In this document: positions 1 through 10,690 of the stretch, piece after piece
Layout of the letters: every line of letters starts with the position of its first letter
How positions within the stretch are numbered: position 1 is the first letter of the stretch
Source: Ectocarpus siliculosus
Taxonomy: Eukaryota; Sar; Phaeophyceae; Ectocarpales; Ectocarpaceae
NCBI GenBank assembly: GCA_000310025.1
Contig: FN649758.1
Coordinates: forward strand, 3,530,828 to 3,594,827
DNA: 64,000 bases
Direction of reading: 5' to 3'
The notes under the pieces: generated by a model
What the model was told of the DNA's origin: nothing
Database searches by the model: none
What the model saw: only the letters and a program-made list of their open reading frames with translations
Position numbers and translations under genes: made by a program

Positions 1-2091
1 CGAACCACCAAGATCAACTCGCTGTTGTTCGCCACCCAACTACAGTCGTATGCATCATAATAATTCTTCTTTTGGGATTGCATTTCATCGCATTGTTGAA
101 CGAATGTTAGCTTGGCAAAAGACGGACATTTGATGCAAACAAATTTACAGGTATATCATGCGGGCAAAATATTCCAGCATCATCGTACAGTTTCATTTCA
201 TCAAATCGCATTTCATTGAAGTCGTTAGAAGGCATTTTCGTTCAGCAAAAGACGGGCATTGCATGCAGGCGAATTTCACAGTTCGTATGACCATTGTTTG
301 GTCGTCAAGGCATTTCATGTGGTCAAAGAGAAAGATTATGATGCACAGAGCTGCGGCCTACATCGATGTTGCTTCCGTAAACCACGTCCATCTCGAAAGA
401 GTATCCCTATTCCTTTTGAGGAACACCCGCTGCGAATGCTGGGGACCTATAAGTTTTTATGTTGAACATACAGTACCCCCATGCGCAACGGGCTCTTGAT
501 GGGCCATACTCTCTCGCTGTGGTCGTGAAGGTAAGACGGTCATGAACTCCAGAGCGTCTACCTTCAACACTACACTGGATCTGGAAAAGAGGTGCAACCT
601 CATGGCCAGATGCACGTGTACTGTAGTTCATGGCTATCCATGGCTGACTATGTGACTACACTAGGGAACACTCATTCGCCGTTTCGTTCCCGGTTTGTGC
701 CAAACGATTGTGGGCGTGCTTTGCCTACGATGCAAACGCGTACAGTGTACTGAAAACGTGTGGGAGACAATGAAACGAGGCCAACTGGCATGTCGTGTAC
801 CTTCATGTTCATGTGCAACGATATTGGAGTTTTGAGAGTCCGACGTCAAGGGGAAAGCAATTTCCTCGAGGAGAAAGTTCATATCCCGACATAATTCACT
901 CGGCCACGTATAGGGTATAACACTGTGCTGCCTGGAGCAATCGATCATTTTCATCCGCTAATCCATTTCTTCCATCGTTCCATTAAATCCATCGATCCTC
1001 TAGTTCATCCTTTAATCTAATCCGTCCATGAATACACATCTGCCGATGCAATCATTGGAGGGTATAAACCACATCCATCATGCGTCAACCCATTTGATCG
1101 ATTTCAGTTCTCTCCAAGATACAGATGCCCCTCTAGAGTCAGCATTGCAGTGTATTCCAACGTTCTCGAGTCAACTATAATAGAGTCATAGACACCTCTG
1201 ACCATTGCGAACGTATTTCAGGCACGCTGCCTGCATTCCAGATATCTTCAATTCGGTATTCTGACGTGTTCCTCCTCTACCGAAACTCGTCGCGACCCTC
1301 CACGACTCTGCTCTGCCTACACCATATTCTCCACGATGACAATACGGCGTAGCTATGTTTCGAAGCAGACCAACCCTGTTTTTTAGAGCAGTATTATTAC
1401 GTGTGAAAGACCCACCTGACGGTTAACCTATCACCGATGGCGTGCATGTCCGCCCGCAGTTCGTTCTGGCGATTGCCATTGTTGGCCTTGACCCCGGCGA
1501 CCGACGTCTGTGCGGCATCGGAGTTGGAGTTATTGGCATCGACCGCGAATCTCCTGGTGGGCATTCAGTCGATCACGCGAGAGGCGGCAATAGATCGTGG
1601 CGACATGATCATTGAACAGACCGTGCGGGGGGTCCATTTGAATTCCAACTCTCATATTCCATTTGACAGTATGCCTCACCTCACTTCATTTTGTCCAGTA
1701 GTTCGGGTAAAACTCATGGGGAACATATTCTTGATTTCTACGCTGAGGAATGCGCCTCGTCACCTTCTTCTGCTGTCTATCAATGTCACGAGCAACACCC
1801 CCATTCCTCACCAGTATGCCGTGGTCCACCGGGATGCAAGACCCAGACTGGGTGGTCAAAAGTGAGCAGGGTTGAGGGGGTGGGTGAAGAAGCTTTCCCC
1901 AACCTACTGTAGGGCCGTCCTTGGCAAACCAAGGCACACAACGCAATGAAACAGACTACTGGATACTTTCTGACGGATTTGGTTTCCGTGGGCGACTTCA
2001 TGTTGCCTGCGGCCTAAAAAGCAGGGTGTGGTAATACAAATCCTACAATAAACGACACAGCAACAGGATGAAACGGAGCTTAATGTGTAGA

Positions 2092-3134
2092 CTATGCTGG
2101 ATCTCGTACCGTTTGAGTGGTCGATGACCGTGCCCTCCCCGACGCAGCCCTGATAGGTTCTTCGACGGTCCTGCCCACCCTTCCGCCCTGGGTGACGGAA
2201 CTTACTCCCGGTGAGCTTGACACTCCTTTGGCCCCTTTTGCCTTGGGCCCCGTCTTCTGCCGGTCAGAGAAGACGCAATCGACCCCATTCTTTCGGCACG
2301 ACCGGCACGGGCTGTCCTTGCCGAACGGCGCAGAGCATTTTGTCTGTAGCGGCAAGAACGCTATGCAAACACTTGGGTCATTGATACAAGCCAATGCCGT
2401 GTAAAGGTGGGCCTACCAATGCTGAAAAACACTCCTGCTGTTCAGGGAGGCCATTTTCCAGTACGGATCAGGCGGACTGCCACACCTGACTTTTCTACCA
2501 TCCTTCGTGCCTCATGAGACAAACGTTAGGGACGTTTCAGCAGGCCCTGGCACGATCGCCTACATCTTTCTTTCATTTGGTTGACTTCGATTTTGTTTCG
2601 TTCCTCACGTGCAGGGAAACGCATACTATCAGACCGCTTGCTGGTTCTCTCCGTTGAGGTAGATATCGTCGTGTGAGGTGGTTTGGGGGTCATGGTACCG
2701 AACATTACGCATTTGCTTGAAATGAGATCGTCATACATCGGAGTCTACAACGCCTAGAGAACACTGTAGTACCAGTAACAGCAGCCTCATCGCTGCCGAT
2801 CGTAGACAAGGAGTCACAGGACATCATACTGGAACCGAGAGCTCAATGTCACGACAAGCTGCAGATCCGTCAGCTAGCGCTGGAGATGATGGTACAGTGA
2901 AGAACGTGCCGCGCCGTTCTCTGTCGGAACCACTCTCTGTACTAGGTCCAGCAATGACAACCAGAGGACAGGCGTCATGGCCGCACCAGTACAAAGTAAG
3001 CCGTCCGTCCTTATCTATTGATCCTCTCCATTGACCTTCTTCTGGAAACACCGGTCACAGTTCTTTCGGCTCGAGGAGGGGCGTTTGGACCAGGGCGCCC
3101 GGCCCCCTTGAATTTTGGTTCGGCCAGTCGCCAT
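2092..3134 (-). CDS. Zn(II)2Cys6 (GAL4-type) DNA-binding protein, copy 1, two visible exons
   Basis: Exon 1 runs from 3134 to 3036 and starts with ATG in a good context (GACATGGC). It encodes 33 residues ending in NCDRCFQKK and stops at a GT donor (AAG/GTCAAT). Exon 2 begins at 2343 after the acceptor CTACAG and opens with TKCSAPFGKDSPCRSC. Joined in phase 0, the two give C-x2-C-x6-C-x9-C-x2-C-x6-C, the exact spacing of the fungal-type binuclear zinc cluster, followed by a basic Lys/Gly stretch. Proteins with this cluster normally bind DNA in the nucleus and regulate transcription. Exon 2 stays open to a TAG at 2092 but contains a strong GTAAGT donor after 46 codons; a conserved acceptor lies near 2047. 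The spliced protein would be about 93 residues, with no activation or middle-homology domain visible. All six cysteines are present in this copy. It lies in the intact 3' half of ACD copy 1, upstream of the copia insertion. Confidence 0.68.
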
Positions 3135-3360
3135 GTCGAACCATGAAGAATCGATCCTGTTAAGTGTACGTGGAGGTAAGGGTCAACGGGAAAAACAAAT
3201 TCAAGACATATTGGCCCACTATTTAATCGAAAATCGGGGTCCGTGGGAAGGAGGGAGTGATGTGGGACTCTATTTTCTACAAATTTGGTAAGGGGCACCG
3301 CGGATAGAAACCCCTTGGGTGCAAGACTTACTTTCATGAACGAAGTCCCCACTACTAATT

Positions 3361-3371
3361 CCTATATATGA
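3361..3371 (-). promoter_or_regulatory. TATA-like box upstream of zinc-cluster gene copy 1
   Basis: Read on the minus strand this is CATATATAGG, about 230 bp upstream of the exon 1 ATG at 3134. An equivalent TATATAGG lies at the same distance in the other three copies (near 28,514, 37,172 and 44,569). Conservation of position supports but does not prove promoter function. Confidence 0.35.
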
Positions 3372-3451
3372 CAGAAATCGAAATTGCCCTGCCGCGGGGA
3401 TGGGGTGTGTGTGCGGAACAATTTATTCACGTAGACCCTTGGTAGAGAGGG

Positions 3452-3974
3452 TGTTGGATGTACTCACAGCATCAACAGATTATTGCGAGCAAGAATTTCC
3501 CGAGCAGATGGAGCGGGGAGTTTGGGGGTTCAATGGTTGCTATGGATTAGATTTGGTGGTACCAACTTTATCACATATTGCAGGTTTGAGGGTATGGGTG
3601 TCTACAACGGAATTTGTGTGCGTGGCTTGTGGTTCCTCACTTCCTTTTTCTGTGTATAATCAAGTCCTTTTTCCCGGCTCTCACGCCAACCCCGGCTTCC
3701 ACGCCCATACTCCGGCTATCACGCCAACCCGGCTTCCACGCCTTCAGGACTCCCACGTCCCTACATATACCTTTACATCAGGGCTTCCACGCCACCCGGC
3801 TTCCACGCCACAACTATATTACACACGAGCTTCCACGCTCCACCACGTAGAAGGGCTTTCACGCCCGCGGATAGTTTCTACATTTTGACCGTTGGCAGTA
3901 CCCAGCTGCTGGCACCTTTTGTTTCCCACTACGGGACCCCGCGCCGAGGCACCCACGCACAAAGCTACTCAACA
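3452..3974 (+). repeat. 5' LTR of copia element 1
   Basis: The 523-bp direct repeat matches 11,885-12,406 nearly perfectly and has TG..CA ends. It carries an unusual cluster of GGCTTCCACGCC-like motifs in its second half. It is followed by a 48-nt leader to the Gag ATG at 4023. The leader contains GTGTCTACGCGCG, which resembles GTATCTGCGCGCG in the leader of element 2 and may be part of a primer binding site that is not the usual TGG-starting type. Confidence 0.93.
3676..3873 (+). promoter_or_regulatory. Array of about nine GGCTTCCACGCC-like motifs in the LTR
   Basis: Roughly nine variants of GGCTTCCACGCC (with TCTCACGCC, TATCACGCC, TTTCACGCC forms) are spaced irregularly over about 200 bp in the 5' LTR, and again in the 3' LTR. 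Irregular spacing and a fixed core (CACGCC) argue for protein-binding sites rather than a simple satellite. No matching array exists in the element 2 LTR. The binding factor is unknown. Confidence 0.45.
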
Positions 3975-4022
3975 CGCTAGCGTTTCGATCAAGAGAGTGG
4001 CCGCTGTGTCTACGCGCGCAAG

Positions 4023-5074
4023 ATGCCGGATGGAGACGGACGACAGCCTCCGGGGGGACAAGGTCATGGTGATCCTTCCCCGGGAGAAGGCACCGGCGAT
4101 GGAGGAACCAACTATTCGTTCACCGCCGATGCAGAAGAACAAGACAATCTGGGAGGGAGAGCGGCGGCGGGGGGAGATCAGCAAGACTCGATGCGTCAGC
4201 TGGTCGACCTTCTCAAGCATGCTTTCGCGGCAAACTCCCAGGACCAGGGGCATCGTGCCCATTCAGGCACGTCTAGCGCCCAGACAGTAGAGTTGAAACA
4301 GCGGGAGAAAGTCGAGGTCCCTGTTTGGAGTGATGATTTCCTCAAAAATCGATCGATGGAGGTTGCGTTGCGGATTTTCACGAGTGCGTTTGAAGCGTGG
4401 ATGGAGAACGAGGGAGTGGTTGACGCAATGAGAGGCCCAGAGATTCCTGTAGGTGCAGCTCAAGTGAATGTGGATTGGATGAAACGTTCGTTTGGTGAGG
4501 AGAGAGTAAAGCAGTCTAGGAAGGTATGGATTTTCATTCTGTCGAAGATCACGGCACAATCTATTCAAGGGCAATTGCTCGCAGCGGAGAGTCCGCAAGC
4601 AGGGTACAAATTTTTCTTGGACTACTACCGACGCAGTAAAAACGAGGAGAGGCAGACGTTTGATGATCAGTGGAATGTGCTGTGTCAGAGGAATGGAGAA
4701 AGTTTGATGGACTAATGCGGTAGAGCTAAGGCGCTTTGGATGAGACTGGTGTCATACGGTGATAATCGTGCTGAAGTGTCCATGTGCAAGCACATCGCTC
4801 GGGGTTTTTTGCCAGAATTTGAGAAAATTAAAGAGCGTGTCATGTTTCACCCCATGTTGTCGAGTGCACAAATGCAGGAGGCGTTGAGGACGGCTGAGCA
4901 CGAGCAGAGGTACGAGCGGAGGTCTGGAGAGAGAGGAGAGGAGACGAGGCACGCCCTCGTCGCTGCCGGCATGGGCCGGGGCGGCGGGCAGAGGAGACCA
5001 GCCATTGTCGGCATGGGTCACGGCGGACCGCAGCAGCAGCAGCAGCAGCAGCCACAGGCGTCGATGCAGCCACC

Positions 5075-5106
<32 letters not shown>

Positions 5107-7053
5107 TGGGACCGTACATCTGCCAGTACCACGGGCCCAACAGCTCGCACGCGACCGCCGACTGTCACAAGTTGCGCAGCGAGTTCCTGGCGAATGACAA
5201 CGAGATCAGCGCGTACTTGAGCGGCAGGAGGGACGCCGAGGCGGCCGCTCATCCACGAGGCGGATCGCAGAACCTGGGGCGGGTTGGTGGTCCATCAGTA
5301 CAGCAGTCGTACCAATTCCAAAACGGTGCGGGCTGGAGTCAGGGCCACCCTCCTGCGCCTCAGGGGCCGCCGCGTGGGCCAGGACCCGGAGCTGGGGGGC
5401 AGATGCAGGGGCGCAACGCTGGGGGACGGGGCTACGGCGGCGACGGGCCTCGCCCCTACGACAGCCGTGGGCAAGGCGGCGGCCGCGGGGGCAATTTCCC
5501 GCCGGCCAACGTACCTGCAGGGCAGCTTGCCAGCGTCCCGCGGCCCTTTTTTCCGGCTCACCTGGCCATCGGGGGCGGAGATTCGTTCGGTGGCGAAAGC
5601 AGCTCGGGATGGCAGCAAACGTCGGCGCCGGCACCCACGCCAAGCTGGGCCCCATCACCTTCCGAGGCGGGATACGGGTATGGGCTCGCGGCTCACGGGG
5701 GGAACCACAGCGGCGGTTCCTACGGCAACGCCGGCGGGGGATTTGGCTTCGGCTATTTTTCCGAAGACGGCGGGCCGCACCAGCAGCAGGAGGCCAACGT
5801 AACATACTGCCCTTCTGCTGCAGGTCCTGACGCGTATCAGCCGAGAGTGTACAACGAGGCCTTCTACGTCTCGGAGCAGCCGGCGCCCTTCCCGCAGCAG
5901 CAGGCGAGTTTTGAGCAGCAGCAGCAGCAGTACCACGGCGTGCCTCAGGCGGCCTCTTCCTCCTCCTCTCCCTCTCCAGATCCAGGCGACGTTCTACCTC
6001 CTGCTGGCGACGCCCCTCTTCGTCTCTTCATGGCACGAAGTGTGTGCCGTCGAGGCAAGTTTGATTCTTTTCTTGAGTCGGCTTTTGGTTTTAAGGCGTC
6101 TGACGTTTTCGTACCTACTGTACCCGGTGTTGACCCTGAAATGCTTGCGAGTCACGAGAGGAATCACGGTTTTTCTGAGCAAGATTTGCACAGGGTTGCT
6201 TCTCCGAGTCTGTCTGCGATGTTCGAGAATTATGAGAAAGAGACCGATTTTCATGAGCCTGATGCGATTGTGCCCGCTGTGCCTGACGTGGTTGTGAGTA
6301 CTGAGTCTGATGGGGTAATGCATGCTGTCCATGATGTGAGGGTGCCTTCTATGCCTGCTGTGATCGCGACTGCTGAGCCTGATAAGATTGTGCCTGCTGC
6401 CTCTGATGTATCTGGAATGCTAATTGTAGCTCGTGTCACCAAGCGTCCCACAGTAGACAAAGCTTTTCTATGCCAACCGTACATGCCGAATCCGAAGGGT
6501 AGCGAGCAGTGGCAGGCCGATTCTGGAGCGAGCGGGATGATTTCGAACCAGATAGATCACATGTACGACATTCGCCACTTGGGCCAGGATGAACAATTTA
6601 TTCAAATTGGAGACTCGGCTCTCATCAAGGTTGCAGCTGTAGGAAGCTTAGACCTTCGGTTCCACCAAATCGGAGCCGACGGGAAACAGGAAGACATAGA
6701 CATTACCGTGCCAGAAGTTTTGTTTGTGCCCGGGTGTGGATTCAATCTTTTTTCGGTTTGGAAAGTTTCGCACAAGCATGAGGTCCGGATAAACCCTAGC
6801 GGAACTCAACTGGCTGCACGGTAAACTACGATTCATCCGTGGCGTGTCAAGTGACTCCCTTTTCGCCTCCCGCCTTCCCCACAAAGATGTGTCTCAAGTG
6901 AATGTTGCGCGTGAGAGTTTTCTGGTGAAGCCGGCCTCTACTGCCGAGAGTAGTGACCACTCGAGAGAATGGGCCCACTCCTGCATGTTGAACATCTTTA
7001 CGCATGCCCAGAGATCTGAAGTGTTGACTTGCCTTCTGGATTCGGAATTTTGA
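4023..7053 (+). pseudogene. Gag-protease region of copia element 1, interrupted by a stop and a frameshift
   Basis: The frame starts at ATG 4023. Gag homology to element 2 is clear in the middle (the segment ending near 4715 and continuing from 4716), but an in-frame TAA at 4713-4715 interrupts it; the protein alignment continues across it. After poly-Gln stretches comes a zinc knuckle of C-x2-H-x5-H-x4-C form (about 5120-5165), a variant of the usual CCHC. A long Gly/Gln/Pro-rich linker follows. The retropepsin-like protease has the W-x2-DSGAS motif with the catalytic Asp near 6519. Homology to the element 2 protease continues after 6824 only in another frame (6844-7053), so there is a frameshift near 6810. 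Gag packages the RNA; the protease matures the polyprotein. Confidence 0.85.
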
Positions 7054-7063
7054 ACCCCCCCGC

Positions 7064-7277
7064 GTGACGGATGTTTCGGCAGAATCCTCTGCCAGGATGA
7101 TAGATGTTTGGGAGAGTGCTGAGTGTGACCGTGCTTTGGCTGTGTTGGGTCCGGGTAAGACGCCTTTCCATGTCGGCAATGCAACAAAGGTTATGGATAT
7201 TAACACGTTCCACAACCGTGCCGGCCACTTGTCCCAACCAATCTTGAGGTTATCCGCAAAACAACACGGAATCATGA
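7064..7277 (+). pseudogene. Integrase N-terminal (GAG-pre-integrase) fragment of copia element 1
   Basis: About 70 residues include MDINTFHNRAGHLSQPIL, the His part of the HHCC zinc-binding domain that precedes the integrase core in copia elements. Element 2 has SVDINRFHRSLAHACEPLL at the same place. Homology ends abruptly near 7271, and its natural continuation (the CxxC half) is found at 9139. A run of seven C at about 7054-7060 separates this frame from the preceding one. Confidence 0.75.
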
Positions 7278-7977
7278 CTCGCCGAGCATCCAGCATGGAG
7301 AGGAGGACATCTTCGTTCGCCTGAGCCAGCAACCCCATGGTGATCTCGGAAGGAGGGAGAGGGGTACTGACGGCCTCGTTCGGCAGAGATGGGAACTGCC
7401 GGTCCTCCGAAAGAGTAGAGAGCTGCTGCTGTGACATGGCGCGCGCATCTCCCCTCGTGTGACCTCGGACCCGAAGGTCTCCCTTCTCGCCCAGCTGCCT
7501 CGAAGCATGGGGCGTCCGGGGCGTGGCGTACCCCGGTGCGGTCGGCGGCGGTCTGGTCAGCCTGGTTTGGCGTGGTTGCGGCGCTCTTCTTGGCGGGGAC
7601 TGTTCAGCCTCGATGGGTGAGGACGACCATTCCGGGAGCGGCGGCGATATCGACGGCGACGGTGACGACCCAGCGGCGGCAGCAGCAGCAGAGGACGGGG
7701 GTGGAGCAGCGGCGGTCCCCATCGCATGCGGCCACGGGAGCGGCGACACGGCGGCACCAGGCGAAGGTGCAGGCCATGACGCAGGCCCCGGCGGCGGCGG
7801 CGACGGCGACGGCCCGGCGGCGGCAGGAGCGGGCGGCGGTGGAGCGGCGGCGGTCCCCGTCACAGGCGGCCACGGGAGCGGCGACACGGCGGCACCAGGC
7901 GAAGGTGCAGGCCATGACGCAGGCCCCGGTGGCGGCGGCGACGGCGACGGCCCGGCTGCGGCAGCAGCGGGAAGACG
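7278..7977 (-). pseudogene. Inverted integrase-RT linker of copia element 1
   Basis: Read on the minus strand this encodes a Pro/Ala-rich repetitive linker followed by HASRQLGEKGDLR and then LLSMLDARR. These are the counterparts of HAMRQLRPG and LVSMLEARS in element 2 between integrase and RT. The orientation is opposite to the rest of the element. Two copies of the 45-residue Pro-rich repeat fall at about 7700-7975. Either a real inversion between GC-rich repeats or an assembly error explains it. Confidence 0.75.
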
Positions 7978-9138
7978 ATGTTCCGGCCAGGATTGGGGGG
8001 GGATGATGAGCAGGGGGGCGGAGGCGAGCAGCGCGCTCGGAGTGGGGACGCGGGAGGAAGCAAGGGCATCCCGCCTAAGGGGGACACAGGCGAAAAGGGA
8101 TGCGTGGGGTATGGATGGTCGATCGGTCCCTCTGAGCGGGGCGTTCCGCTCGGGCTCGTGGCGCGTCTTGCGACGCGCGACGACCTCGATTCGGCTATCT
8201 CTGAGATGGAGCCACCCCTTCTGCGCCCCGACATGCCGCGCTGCCACGCCAAGGACCTCAGGGTACCCCAGACATTCAAGGAGGCGAAGGAGAGCGTGCA
8301 CAGCACCCAGTTCATGGACGCGACGAAGAGAGAGGTGTTTGGATTGCTAGAAGCAGATGCATTCAAGGTTGTTGGACCCTAGCAACCAATCGGTAATTGT
8401 ATCAAGTCGAAGTTTGTGTTTGATTGGAAGGTAGATGCGTTCGGCTTTCCTACGAAGGCGATAACCAGACTTGTTGCAAGAGGAGATATGCAGAAGGAAT
8501 ACATTGACTTTGGTGATTTGTATGCTCCCACATTGGCTTCGTCTAGTGTTCGTATGTTGGCAGCTTTGGCGTGTGAGCTTGACTTGGAGTTGTGTCATTT
8601 CGATATCGATCAGGCGTTTGTGAGGGCCCCTCTCAAGGAAGACATTTTCATGTGATTGCCGGAAGGATGTGGTGCGTTGTCGGGGAAGATTGTGCAGTTG
8701 AACAAGAGCCTTTACGGTTTGAGGCAGACATCTAGGGAGTGGTACGCGTTGCTGAAGAAGTGTCTTTTGGCTTTGGGTTTCGAGCAGTGCATGGCCGATT
8801 CATGTGTTTTTCGCTTAGTCGAAGGGGGGGAAGTAGTGTTGATTCTAGTAGTACACGTAGATGATATTTTTGCAGTGGGGACGAAGGAGAGGTGTGATCA
8901 ATTTGGGAAGGACCTGGGCGAGTACGTACCGGTGAAGTCTCTGGGGGAGTTGCAGTGGTACTCTGGTTGCTATTACGAGAGGGACAGAGAGGCAGGTAGA
9001 TTGACGATTTCGCAGGAGACATACACTAAGGAGTTGGGAGAGAGATATGGTGTGGAGTGGGGCGGAAGCATTCCTTTGCCCACGACTTGGAGACTTTGGG
9101 ACTTTGATGTGAATGAGCCGAGCGTAGAGCACCCATTA
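7978..9138 (+). pseudogene. Reverse transcriptase region of copia element 1
   Basis: Homology to element 2 begins with the pre-RT segment (DLRVPQTFKEAKES) and continues through an in-frame TAG at 8380-8382 into the palm and fingers (VFDWKVD, RLVARGDMQ, YAPT, HFDIDQAFV, SLYGLRQ, and HVDDIFAVG as the YVDD-equivalent catalytic box near 8860). A second in-frame stop, TGA at 8653-8655, replaces an Arg codon in element 2 and looks like a CGA to TGA transition. The domain is cut at about 9138, before RNase H, where integrase core sequence begins. RT copies the element RNA into DNA in cytoplasmic particles. Confidence 0.88.
8380..8388 (+). promoter_or_regulatory. Candidate stop-codon readthrough signal TAG CAA CCA
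   Basis: The in-frame TAG between the pre-RT linker and RT is followed by CAA CCA, which fits UAG-CAR-YYA, the tobamovirus-type leaky-stop context. Element 2 has TAG CAA CTA at the equivalent protein position (62,441). No ATG lies just downstream that could start RT independently. Function is inference. Confidence 0.5.
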
Positions 9139-9992
9139 CCCTCACGGGCACGATGGACAGCTGCCGGTGGTGCTTGCCGGCGCGGGGGACGAGGGCACCG
9201 GTGCCGAAGCAGCGGGGCGGATACCGCGGCAAGAGGGCGCCGAACGACATGTTCCACATCGACATGTGCGGCGGGTACACGGCGACCATCGGCGGCAACC
9301 ACTACATGCTCTTCGGTGTGGACGCCGCCACGGGCTGGATCGTTTGCTATGCCATGCGGCGGAAGTCGGAGGCGTTGGCGGTCTTCAAGCGCATGGTCGT
9401 GGACGCCGCCCAAGGCTGGCACCGCGATCAAGTGCGTCCGGGGCGACTGTGACGCCCTCTGGACCAGCGGCGACTTCAAGGAGTTCTGTGCCAGCATGGG
9501 GATCGCGATCGAGTACTCCCCTCCCGGCGTGCAGCAGTACAACGGCGTCGTCGAGAGCGCCATCCAGAGGTGCCTCAAGGTCGGCAAGGCATCTCGCCGC
9601 GCTGCCCAAGAGATACTTGGCCCCGCTGGATTTTCTCGTATCCGCGGGCTGAGCGTTCGGGGAGACGAGCTCTGGGCGGAGTCCGCAAAAGACGCCGCGC
9701 AGAAGCTGAACCAGTCTGCATCTCCTTCCAACGCAGGGGGTGCCTCGCCGCAGGAGCTCTACACCGGCAAGAAACGACCCTTCCGTTTGGTACCGTTTTT
9801 CCAGTACGGTTTCATGTGGGAGCGGCCGGCGACCAAGATGGACGACAGGGCAGTACCGTGTTTTTTCCTGAATGGCGGCGACAACCACGCCGACATCACG
9901 GTCAAGGTGCTCAAGGAAAGGACCGCCCATGTCTGCTACTCTTCGAATGTGGCGTGGGCGGCGCTCCCGCCGTCGGGGGTGACGGGGGTGGG
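9139..9992 (+). pseudogene. Displaced integrase catalytic core of copia element 1
   Basis: The segment begins with LTGTMDSCRWCLP (the CxxC half of the HHCC domain) and continues with FHIDMCGGY (first catalytic Asp), the second acidic motif around RGDCDALW, and YNGVVESAI with the catalytic Glu. This is the DDE retroviral integrase core. The C-terminal part (PFFQYGFMWERPATKMDD) matches element 2. A frameshift near 9421-9426 separates the first Asp from the rest. It sits after RT instead of before it and runs into the assembly gap at 9993. Confidence 0.88.
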
Positions 9993-10312
9993 NNNNNNNN
10001 NNNNNNNNNNNNNNNNNNNNNNNNNNNNNNNNNNNNNNNNNNNNNNNNNNNNNNNNNNNNNNNNNNNNNNNNNNNNNNNNNNNNNNNNNNNNNNNNNNNN
10101 NNNNNNNNNNNNNNNNNNNNNNNNNNNNNNNNNNNNNNNNNNNNNNNNNNNNNNNNNNNNNNNNNNNNNNNNNNNNNNNNNNNNNNNNNNNNNNNNNNNN
10201 NNNNNNNNNNNNNNNNNNNNNNNNNNNNNNNNNNNNNNNNNNNNNNNNNNNNNNNNNNNNNNNNNNNNNNNNNNNNNNNNNNNNNNNNNNNNNNNNNNNN
10301 NNNNNNNNNNNN
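9993..10312. other. Assembly gap (320 N)
   Basis: A run of 320 unknown bases lies in the Pro-rich integrase-RT linker of copia element 1. Flanking sequence on both sides belongs to the same element. The gap length may be nominal. Confidence 0.99.
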
Positions 10313-10690
10313 CGGGCCGTCACCATCGCCGCTGCCACCGGGGCCTGCGTCATGGCCTGCACCTTCGCCTGGTGCCGCCGTGTCGCCGCTCCCGTGGCCG
10401 CCTGTGAAGGGGACCGCCGCCGCTTCACCGCCGCCCGCTCCTGCCGCAGCCGGGCCGTCGCCGTCGCCGCCGCCACCGGGGCCTGCGTCATGGCCTGCAC
10501 CTTCGCTTGGTGCCGCCGTGTCGCCGCTCCCGTGGCCGCCTGCGAAGGGAACTGCTGCTGCTCCACCGCCGCCCGCTGCTGCCGCCGCCGGGCCGTCGCC
10601 GTCGCCGCCGCCACCGGGGCCTGCGTCATGGCCTGCACCTTCGCCTGGTGCCGCCGTGTCGCCGCTCCCGTGGCCGCCTGTGACGGGGAC
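10313..10690 (+). repeat. GC-rich minisatellite (about 135-bp period) coding for a Pro-rich linker
   Basis: Close to three copies of a 135-141 bp unit lie here, marked by GCGTCATGGCCTGCACC at about 10,347, 10,488 and 10,624. In frame the unit codes for a 45-residue Pro/Ala/Ser repeat (PPPPGPASWPAPSPGAAVSP). The same unit appears inverted at about 7700-7975. It belongs to the flexible region between integrase and RT. Confidence 0.8.

Larger units (their letters stand above)
1..3451. repeat. ACD repeat core, copy 1, left part (A truncated by window start, then C)
   Basis: This stretch matches, base for base with scattered changes, the sequences at 18,968-21,091, 24,836-28,610, 31,960-37,270 and 41,130-44,660. 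It is the 3' part of block A followed by block C. The copy is interrupted after base 3451 by a Ty1/copia element and resumes at 12,412. Short open frames on the plus strand (such as 1437-1865) recur in the other copies but are shifted by an 11-bp insertion in some, so I do not treat them as genes. The only supported gene is the minus-strand zinc-cluster gene at 2092-3134. The family does not correspond to a transposon class I recognise. Confidence 0.85.

Noticed and set aside
1437-1865. Recurring plus-strand frame in block A (starts MACMSARSSFW) as a conserved gene
   Set aside because: Copies differ by an 11-bp insertion (GGTATTATAAC) that shifts the frame, and the preserved part shows no domain. 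Recurrence is explained by the repeat itself.
2344-2404. Upstream extension of exon 2 (frame reading through CIAFLPLQ) as the first half of the zinc cluster
   Set aside because: Cysteine spacing is wrong in that frame, and CTACAG just before TKCS is an acceptor. The correct first half, CDRC, is found upstream with a matching donor.
3676-3873. CRISPR-like array
   Set aside because: The repeats are about 12 bp, variable, with spacers of 5-25 bp, lie in a eukaryotic LTR, and there are no cas genes.
4713-4715. TAA in Gag of element 1 as a programmed Gag stop
   Set aside because: It lies inside the Gag core, not at a domain boundary, and element 2 is open at the same point.
4752-5252. Minus-strand frames opposite Gag and opposite the GC-rich linker regions
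   Set aside because: They are poly-Leu or low-complexity shadows of CAG-rich or Pro-rich coding sequence.
8653-8655. TGA in RT of element 1 as another programmed stop
   Set aside because: Element 2 has an Arg codon there and the change fits a simple CGA to TGA transition, so it is a lesion.
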